From NCBI GenBank assembly GCA_041661865.1, contig JBAZTO010000052.1, forward strand, positions 1-27,420: a stretch of 27,420 bases of DNA, read 5' to 3'. The position numbers were made by a program, and so were the translations under genes. This document shows, in pieces, positions 21,915 to 27,420 of the stretch. This stretch comes from JBAZTO01 sp041661865. Its GTDB lineage: Bacteria; Planctomycetota; Phycisphaerae; SM23-33. How positions within the stretch are numbered: the stretch's first letter is position 1; every line of letters begins with the position of its first letter. Below the pieces are notes generated by a model. That model saw only the letters and a list, made by a program, of their open reading frames with translations, had not been told where the DNA came from and made no database searches.

Positions 21915-23113
21915 CACAATACATTGCTCAGCTCCAAAATGGGAAGGATGGTCGCAAAGGCGATGAAGCCCACCAGGATCGCCATCAGGACGATCAGCAG
22001 CGGCTCGGCCACCGCCGTCAGCCGCGAGGTCGCCGTGGCCACCTGCTGATCATACGCCTGGGCCAATTGTTCCAGCATCTCCTCCAACTGGCCGCTCTTC
22101 TGGCCGACGGCAAGCATCTGCACGACCATGGGGGCAAAGACGCCGGACTTCTCCAGCGGGGCGGCCACGTCGGCCCCGGCGATTACCGCCTCCTGGTAAT
22201 CGCTGAGGGCCGAGCGGAACACGCGGTTCCTGGTCGTGCCCCGAGCGATCTGCAGCGCCTCGACGAACGGAAGGCCCGATCGCAGCAACGCCGCCAGCAT
22301 CACCGCCAGGCGGCTGGTGTTCTCCTTGCGCGCCAGGGGCCCGATCAACGGCAGGCGAAGAATGAGCCTGTCGGAGGCCAGGCGGCCACGGTCGGTGGCC
22401 AGAAGGGCTCGGACCCCTACAGCCACGGCGGCCGCGGCAATCAACAGGAGCCACCACCACCCTCGCAGCAAATCGCTGATCGACTTGACCGCCCGCGTGA
22501 CGGCGGGCAGCTCCCGGCCCGCCTGATTCAATGCCGTCAGCAGGTTGGGCACGACATAACTCATCAGGAAGACGGCCACGGCCAGACCCAGCGCCAACAC
22601 GATGGCGGGGTAGATCAGGGCCGTGGTCAGACGGTTGGACAGGCCGGCGGACTTCTCCTTGTAGTCGGCCAGCCGCTGCAAGGCGGCATCCAGCGAACCG
22701 GTGTTCTCGCCCACGGCGACAATCGAGACGCACAGATCGTCGAAGTATTCCTTGTGAGCGGACATCGCATCGCCGAGGTTCACGCCCGCCGTCACCTTGT
22801 CGGCCAGGTCCTGGACCATCGCGCCGAAGTGTCGGCCGCGCTGCTGGGACAGGGTGTCCAGGGCGGACAGGAGCGGGATGCCCGCGCGCAGCAGCGTGGC
22901 CAGTTCGCGAACGAAGGCCAGCACCTCTCGCTGGCTGCGCGGCGACTTGCGGCCGGGCAAGAGAAGTCTCTTCTGCCGCAAGGGCAGGACGCGCGTCACC
23001 GTCAAGCCGCCGGCGCGCAGCAATTCCCGCGCCTGGCTGGGAGAGTCCGCGACGATGGTCCCGCCGGTGGCGGAGGAGTCCAGGTCGATCGCTTTGTATT
23101 CAAAAACCGCCAT
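21914..23113 (-). CDS. gspF: Type II secretion platform protein GspF
   Basis: The 399-residue protein starts at the ATG at 23113, where the usual GspF beginning MAVFEYKAID is found; the frame continues upstream through a repeat element, which I exclude. Two T2SSF domains are visible: the first near 70-190 (FVRELATLLRAGIPLLSALDTL and the tail VAVGENTGSLDAALQRLADY) and the second near 270-390 (RLAVMLAALLRSGLPFVEALQIA and VGQKSGQLEEMLEQLAQAYD). Membrane helices lie at about 165-190, 215-240 and 370-395. GspF is the inner-membrane centre that links the ATPase to the pseudopilus. Confidence 0.92.
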   Translation of the reverse strand: MAVFEYKAIDLDSSATGGTIVADSPSQARELLRAGGLTVTRVLPLRQKRLLLPGRKSPRSQREVLAFVRELATLLRAGIPLLSALDTLSQQRGRHFGAMVQDLADKVTAGVNLGDAMSAHKEYFDDLCVSIVAVGENTGSLDAALQRLADYKEKSAGLSNRLTTALIYPAIVLALGLAVAVFLMSYVVPNLLTALNQAGRELPAVTRAVKSISDLLRGWWWLLLIAAAAVAVGVRALLATDRGRLASDRLILRLPLIGPLARKENTSRLAVMLAALLRSGLPFVEALQIARGTTRNRVFRSALSDYQEAVIAGADVAAPLEKSGVFAPMVVQMLAVGQKSGQLEEMLEQLAQAYDQQVATATSRLTAVAEPLLIVLMAILVGFIAFATILPILELSNVL

Positions 23114-23148
23114 GTTGATTGCCGATTTTAAATCCAAAGACCCAAGAG

Positions 23149-23228
23149 CGGGGATGGACACAGATGAACACAGATACGAACAATTATTGCGCATTCTTTC
23201 ATCCGCGTTTATCTGCGTTCATCCCCGC
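23149..23228. repeat. Imperfect palindromic intergenic element between gspE and gspF
   Basis: GCGGGGATGGACACAGATGA begins the left arm and the right arm ends in GCGTTCATCCCCGC, so the ends pair with few mismatches. The centre also has CATCCGCGTTTATCTGCG. Elements with this ACACAGATGAACACAGAT theme are, as I recall, dispersed in many bacterial genomes. It fills most of the 136-bp gap. Confidence 0.75.
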
Positions 23229-23249
23229 TTGCTATTCGTTAAGGCTAAT

Positions 23250-24944
23250 TTACCCAATCTCATCTTTCGAGGCCACTCGGGCCACCTCTTCCATCGTGGT
23301 CACGCCCTCGGCGGCCTTGGCAATCCCGCCGGACCACAGCGATCTCATCCCCCCGGAAATCGCCGCCGCCTTGATGGACGACGCGCGACCGGAGCGCAGA
23401 ATCAACTCCCGGGTATCCTCGGTGACGCTGAGCAGCTCGAAGATGCCGACCCGCTCCTGGTAGCCGGTGTCCATGCACTCGATACAACCCTTGCCGCGGT
23501 AGAGCGCCCCGTGGAAGCTGCCGTTGCCGTTCTTCTCCAACACCGACAAGTCTGAGGCGGCGGGGCTGAACGACTCCTTGCAGTGCGGACAAATCCGCCG
23601 CACCAGCCGCTGGGCCAGCACCGCCAGCAGGCTGCTGGCCAGAAGATAAGGTTCCACCCCCAGGTCCAGCATCCGGGCCACCGCCCCGGCGGCGTCGTTG
23701 GTATGCAGGGTCGAGAAGACCAGGTGGCCGGTCAAGGCCGACTGGATGGCCATGCGCGCCGTCTCGGCGTCGCGAATCTCCCCGACCATGATCACGTCGG
23801 GATCCTGTCGCAGCACGTGCCGCAGTCCGCTGGAGAAGGTCATGCCCTTGCGGTCGCTGATCTGGGTCTGGCTGATGCCCTTGAGGCGGTACTCGATGGG
23901 GTCTTCCAGCGTCAGCACGTTCATCTGCTGGCAGTTGATCTCCTGGAGGGCGGCGTAGAGCGTGGTGCTCTTGCCGCTGCCGGTGGGTCCGGTGACCAGG
24001 ATGATCCCGTGGTCGCGGCGGATGAAGGAGCGGAACTCCTCCAGCACGCCCGTCGGCATGCCCAGTTCGCCCAGGTCGTAGAGCCGCACGCTCTTGTCCA
24101 GCAAACGGATCACCGCGCGCTCGCCGAAGCTGGTGGGCAGCGTCGCAATGCGCAGATCCACCACGCGGTCGCCGACCTCCACCGTCGCCCGGCCGTCCTG
24201 GGCCAGACGCCGCTCGGCGATGTTCATCCCGCCCATGACCTTGATGCGGCTGATGACTTCCTCGTGCAAGGCATGCGGCGGGTGGAACACGTCGTGCAGG
24301 ACGCCGTCCACCCGCAGGCGAACCACCAGATCGTCCTCGTACGGCTGCACGTGAACGTCGCTGGCGCGACGCTTGACGGCCTCCAGCAACATCAGGTTGA
24401 CCAGCTTGATGACCGGGGCACGCGCCGAAACGTCCAACAGGTCCTCATTGCCGCCGCCCGGATGGAGCTGCTCCAGCGACAGGCCGTCGCTGATCTGCGA
24501 GATCATTTGTGCGGCCCGGTCGCCCTGCTGCTGGTAGGCGGAGTTGATGACGCGAAGGATCTCCTCGCGAGGGGCGAAGACCAGATCGATGTCCTTGCCT
24601 AAACTTCTGCCCACGCCCGCCGCATGGGGCCATTTGGCCACATCCGAAACCGCCACCGTCAAGGCGCCGTTCCCGCCCGCCAGCCCCACAAGCCCATGCC
24701 GGCGCGCATACGAAATAGGGATGCTTGCGATGAATTCCGCACAGACCTGCGCTGCCGCGAGACTGGCCAGGAAAGGCCTGCCGGTCGCTTCGGCCGTCGC
24801 TTCGGCGATTATCGACGGCTCTGCATGTTCTCGCGGGATCTGGCAAGGCGAAACCGCAGAGCCGTCTTGGGGAAGAGCCTTTCGGCTGCTTCCATTGAGC
24901 CGGGCCTTGAGTGCGGAGGTGAATCTATCGTGAATAGTATCCAT
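23250..24944 (-). CDS. gspE: Type II secretion ATPase GspE
   Basis: The 564-residue ATPase powers pseudopilus assembly. The N-terminal domain (about 45-140) has the GspE/MshEN look (AQVCAEFIASIPISYARRHGL, LTVAVSDVAKW, PREEILRVINSAY). The ATPase core has SDVHVQPYEDDLVVRLRVDG, Walker A GPTGSGKS (319-326), Asp box TLEDPIEY (345-352), Walker B DVIMVGEIRD (383-392) and His box HLVFSTLH (407-414). A zinc site follows with C452, C455, C487 and C490 (ICPHC, GCIEC), which separates GspE/PilB from PilT. It is 23 bp after gspD. Confidence 0.93.
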   Translation of the reverse strand: MDTIHDRFTSALKARLNGSSRKALPQDGSAVSPCQIPREHAEPSIIAEATAEATGRPFLASLAAAQVCAEFIASIPISYARRHGLVGLAGGNGALTVAVSDVAKWPHAAGVGRSLGKDIDLVFAPREEILRVINSAYQQQGDRAAQMISQISDGLSLEQLHPGGGNEDLLDVSARAPVIKLVNLMLLEAVKRRASDVHVQPYEDDLVVRLRVDGVLHDVFHPPHALHEEVISRIKVMGGMNIAERRLAQDGRATVEVGDRVVDLRIATLPTSFGERAVIRLLDKSVRLYDLGELGMPTGVLEEFRSFIRRDHGIILVTGPTGSGKSTTLYAALQEINCQQMNVLTLEDPIEYRLKGISQTQISDRKGMTFSSGLRHVLRQDPDVIMVGEIRDAETARMAIQSALTGHLVFSTLHTNDAAGAVARMLDLGVEPYLLASSLLAVLAQRLVRRICPHCKESFSPAASDLSVLEKNGNGSFHGALYRGKGCIECMDTGYQERVGIFELLSVTEDTRELILRSGRASSIKAAAISGGMRSLWSGGIAKAAEGVTTMEEVARVASKDEIG

Positions 24945-24967
24945 CGCAGGTTGAGACTCTTACTTAG

Positions 24968-27067
24968 CTACTGCATTAACATGGGCGTATTCTGCGGGAA
25001 TTGCCGCGGCAGCTTAGCCGCTTCCAGGTCACGCTCTGAGAAGAACTTCAGGTCTTCGAACTGATCGTCGCGCAAGATCGTCGGGCGAATGAAAACGAAT
25101 AGAGTGCTGTCTGAATCGGTCTTGCTGCGGCTGCTCACCAGGTACTTGAGTATGGGGATGTCCCCGAGGATGGGGATCTTGGACACGGTCTCGGCTTGGT
25201 CCTTGCGATTCAGCCCGCCAATGATGACGCAGTAGCCGTCGGGCACAGTGACTTCGCTATTGAGGCTGTTGGTCTGGCGGGGAGGAGGCACGACCACGCT
25301 ATCGCTGCTGCTGCCCGAGCCGCTGAAACTGCTGAGCGAGATGGTATACTTGAGCTGAAGGTGATCGCCCTCGCTGATATGCGGAGTCACCGTCAGGTTT
25401 GTGCCGGCCGAGGCGTAGCCTGCGAAACTGGTGGTGGCCACCGTATTGGACGCGTTGACGCTGGTGAAAGGCGACTCGGCTTGACTGGTCAGTGTCGCGG
25501 TGGCATCGTCGTTCACCAGGAGCTTGGGGGCGGAGAGCACTTTGGTTTTTCCGCTGGTGGCCAGTGCCCTGACGATGGCGGTGAAGGTGTCGGTGTCCAC
25601 CACGACCCCGTTGAAGCCCGCTCCGGGGTTCAAGGCCATCGCACCCGTGGTTACGTCCGGCTTGCTGAGGCCGAACGAACTGAAGGTCAAGACCTTCGCG
25701 TTGTTGTGAAAGTTCTTGTATCCCAGCTCGACCCCCAGCGAAAAACCGTTGGAGGTATCCAGTGTTAACAGCGTCACCTCGACCATTACCTGAGGCCGCC
25801 GCTTGTCCAGCATGGCGATGAGTTTCTTGTAAGCCATCTGGACTGCCTCGGGGGCCACCACGATCAGCGTGTTGGTGTTGGTGTCGACGGCAATGGTGGC
25901 GTCTTTGGTCTTTGCCGACAGGTGCCGCGGAGAAGAGGAGGTCTCCCGCAGCGTTCCCTGGTAGGGGGCATTGGCGTCATAGTAGCTTCGTGGCAAGGGC
26001 AGGCCCGCGCTAGGCGTCGAGGGGAAATTGGGGCCTGTGAATTGCTCGCGCTGGGGCGGATTCGTCGCCGCGTTTTGTTGGGGCAATGCGATGTCCGCCA
26101 ACCCGTTCTCGCTTCCCTCCAAGGCCGTGATCGTCGCCAGTACGTCGGTCGCCGGCACGTTGGCGATCCTGTAGAAACAAACCGGGCTTGGCAGCTGAAA
26201 GGTCGGTACGTCCAGGGTCTCGATGAGCCGCGTCGCATCGGTATCGGCGCCCTCGATGGCGATGATGGCGATCTGATTGGTTCTGGCGTCGGGGATCAGT
26301 GCGAAGGCCGGCGGGGGCGGCGTTTTGCCTTGGCTGCCGGCTACCTTGGCCTTCTCCGCCAGCATGCTGGAAACCTGCTTGGCCAGTTCGGTCGCCTCCA
26401 GGTGTCGAATCTGCTTGAAGCGGGTTTCCACGATTTTGCCCGGCCTGTCCATCAGAACCAGAATCTCCAGAACCCGCCTCAGATAGCTGGCACGATCCGT
26501 AATGATCATCAGGTTCTGATCGGGGATCGACAGAAGATTGCCACCCGGCTTGCTGAGGAACTGCCTCAGCGTCTCCTCCACCTGCGAAGTCTGCACGTGT
26601 TCGAGGGTCACCACTTGCGTCAGAACGGTGGTGGACTCAGCCTTGTCCAGGCGAGCGGGGTCCTTTTCAATGGTTTCGGTCAAGCCCAGCAGATCCTTGT
26701 CGATTACCACTTTCTTCCAGCCGGGCTGATCCGCGTCGATCATCATTAATCCCGAGGTCTTGAGGACGCTCTGGAGCAGGCCCATGAGGGAATCCTTGGG
26801 GATCTTCGTCGGCGAGGAAATGGTGACGGTCTTTTTGGGGATTGAATCGTCGTAGAGGATGTTTACGCCAAGGCGGCTACTGACGTATTCCACCAGGACG
26901 CGAACGTCCACGTTGGGCGGGAAACTCAGTTCAATCAGGGCTTCATCGGCAACTTTCGGCGAGGGCCGTTTGCCTTTGATGTCCGCCGCTCCCAGGAGGG
27001 GGGACAGAGCGACCAGTATCAATACAAGGAGAGTCGTCCTCCATGACCCGCGGACATGATTACCCAT
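24968..27067 (-). CDS. gspD: Type II secretion secretin GspD
   Basis: I chose the ATG at 27067, with GGGGAG seven bases before it, because it begins a clear signal peptide (GSWRTTLLVLILVALSPLLGA) and 34 upstream codons have no ribosome site. The 699-residue protein has an N0 domain (about 43-120, DVRVLVEYVSSRLGVNILYD), N1-type repeats (about 170-410; VETRFKQIRHLEATELAKQVSSML, TDATRLIETLD) and a C-terminal secretin domain (about 440-675): VMVEVTLLTLDTSNGFSLGVE, VLSAPKLLVNDDATATLTSQ, YCVIIGGLNRKDQAETVSKIP, LGDIPILKYLVSSRSK and LFVFIRPTIL. It forms the outer-membrane gate. It is the first gene of the array. Confidence 0.93.
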   Translation of the reverse strand: MGNHVRGSWRTTLLVLILVALSPLLGAADIKGKRPSPKVADEALIELSFPPNVDVRVLVEYVSSRLGVNILYDDSIPKKTVTISSPTKIPKDSLMGLLQSVLKTSGLMMIDADQPGWKKVVIDKDLLGLTETIEKDPARLDKAESTTVLTQVVTLEHVQTSQVEETLRQFLSKPGGNLLSIPDQNLMIITDRASYLRRVLEILVLMDRPGKIVETRFKQIRHLEATELAKQVSSMLAEKAKVAGSQGKTPPPPAFALIPDARTNQIAIIAIEGADTDATRLIETLDVPTFQLPSPVCFYRIANVPATDVLATITALEGSENGLADIALPQQNAATNPPQREQFTGPNFPSTPSAGLPLPRSYYDANAPYQGTLRETSSSPRHLSAKTKDATIAVDTNTNTLIVVAPEAVQMAYKKLIAMLDKRRPQVMVEVTLLTLDTSNGFSLGVELGYKNFHNNAKVLTFSSFGLSKPDVTTGAMALNPGAGFNGVVVDTDTFTAIVRALATSGKTKVLSAPKLLVNDDATATLTSQAESPFTSVNASNTVATTSFAGYASAGTNLTVTPHISEGDHLQLKYTISLSSFSGSGSSSDSVVVPPPRQTNSLNSEVTVPDGYCVIIGGLNRKDQAETVSKIPILGDIPILKYLVSSRSKTDSDSTLFVFIRPTILRDDQFEDLKFFSERDLEAAKLPRQFPQNTPMLMQ

Positions 27068-27420
27068 GAAATTGCTCCCCGTCCATGATCTATTGCGTCC
27101 CGAAACCTTCCGCGCGAATGATACTTCACATGCGGTGCCAACATCAAAGATTATTTTCTGAATTGGCACATTTTACGTTGACGATCGGAAATGAGTGTGT
27201 CAGGATGGCGCCGTCCAAGGGATGCAGGGAGCGGGTGTGCCTCGGTTCTTGGGGGTATCCAGCTGCCAGTCTCGGTAGCGCTGTCGTTCGGATGAAGCGG
27301 CTGTCTTGACTTCGCATGTTCGGGGAGTACAGGGCCCATGCAACGGTCGGTTACGTTTCAAACCAATGCGAGGTCCAGTTCTAAGCCATCGGCGCTTGTT
27401 CTATCGGCACTTTCATTTTC
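27068..27420. other. Intergenic region upstream of gspD (353 bp)
   Basis: No coding region is supported. A 62-codon minus-strand frame (27151-27339) shows no motif and no ribosome site. The stretch carries a candidate promoter (27118-27147) and otherwise nothing I can name. Confidence 0.5.
27118..27147 (-). promoter_or_regulatory. Candidate sigma70-type promoter for the gsp array
   Basis: On the minus strand TTGATG (27147-27142) and TATCAT (27123-27118) are separated by 18 bases. They match TTGACA at four and TATAAT at five positions. Transcription would start about 45 bases before the gspD ATG, with the GGGGAG ribosome site between. Planctomycete promoter consensus is not well known, so this is tentative. 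Confidence 0.35.

Noticed and set aside
21779..23131. Plus-strand frame of 450 codons opposite gspF
   Set aside because: Gln/Arg/His/Gly-rich composition without motifs, while gspF is clear on the other strand.

Overview
The window looks like a GC-rich (about 60%) Gram-negative chromosome. The gene content (general-secretion pathway with a GspE/GspF/GspG-K core, DUF1573 lipoprotein, B-box zinc-finger membrane protein, Ycf46-type AAA+ ATPase, Rhs cassettes) suggests a Planctomycetota bacterium, perhaps Phycisphaerae. This is an inference; no rRNA or other taxonomic marker is present.

Left third (1-6103, + strand): a graveyard-like array of Rhs C-terminal cassettes. Three copies of the Rhs core end (the stretch from the GSTRALVNTGG region to RYTDPxGL) are each followed by a different toxin tip and then a small probable immunity gene. 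Cassette 1 is cut by the window edge and is followed by a two-TM protein. Cassette 2 is broken by a 14-bp tandem duplication. Cassette 3 is intact from its ATG and ends in a recognisable cholera/pertussis-type ADP-ribosyltransferase. A fourth core remnant carries an in-frame 66-bp deletion, and two related orphan immunity-like genes lie around it. Cassettes 2 and 3 share about 1 kb, core plus pre-toxin region, and only the last part differs.

Middle (6104-8788, + strand): a small secreted cysteine-rich peptide, a gene-poor stretch with a stem-loop, and a two-gene unit made of an unrecognised membrane-anchored protein and a DUF1573 lipoprotein.

Right two thirds (8826-27067, - strand): a nearly gapless 19-gene array, probably one operon or a few overlapping units, with many ATGA stop/start overlaps. 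In transcription order it reads gspD, gspE, gspF, gspG, gspH, gspI, gspJ, gspK, a gspC/pilP-like gene, gspL-like, gspM-like, a TPR lipoprotein, a radical SAM protein, a small DUF2997-like protein, a Ycf46-like AAA+ ATPase, a DUF1257 (Ycf35-like) protein, a DUF2997 protein, an inactive-looking signal-peptidase-fold membrane protein, a TPR protein, a PilT-like retraction ATPase and a B-box/multi-TM protein. Reading these as 12 secretion genes plus 9 accessory genes, the most interesting idea in the window is that the Ycf46/Ycf35/DUF2997/radical SAM module is physically and translationally coupled to a type II secretion or type IV pilus-like machine that also has a retraction motor. Counting each listed gene separately gives 21 minus-strand CDS. 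No prepilin peptidase gene is visible.

Far right (27068-27420): no gene; a candidate promoter for the array lies just upstream of gspD.
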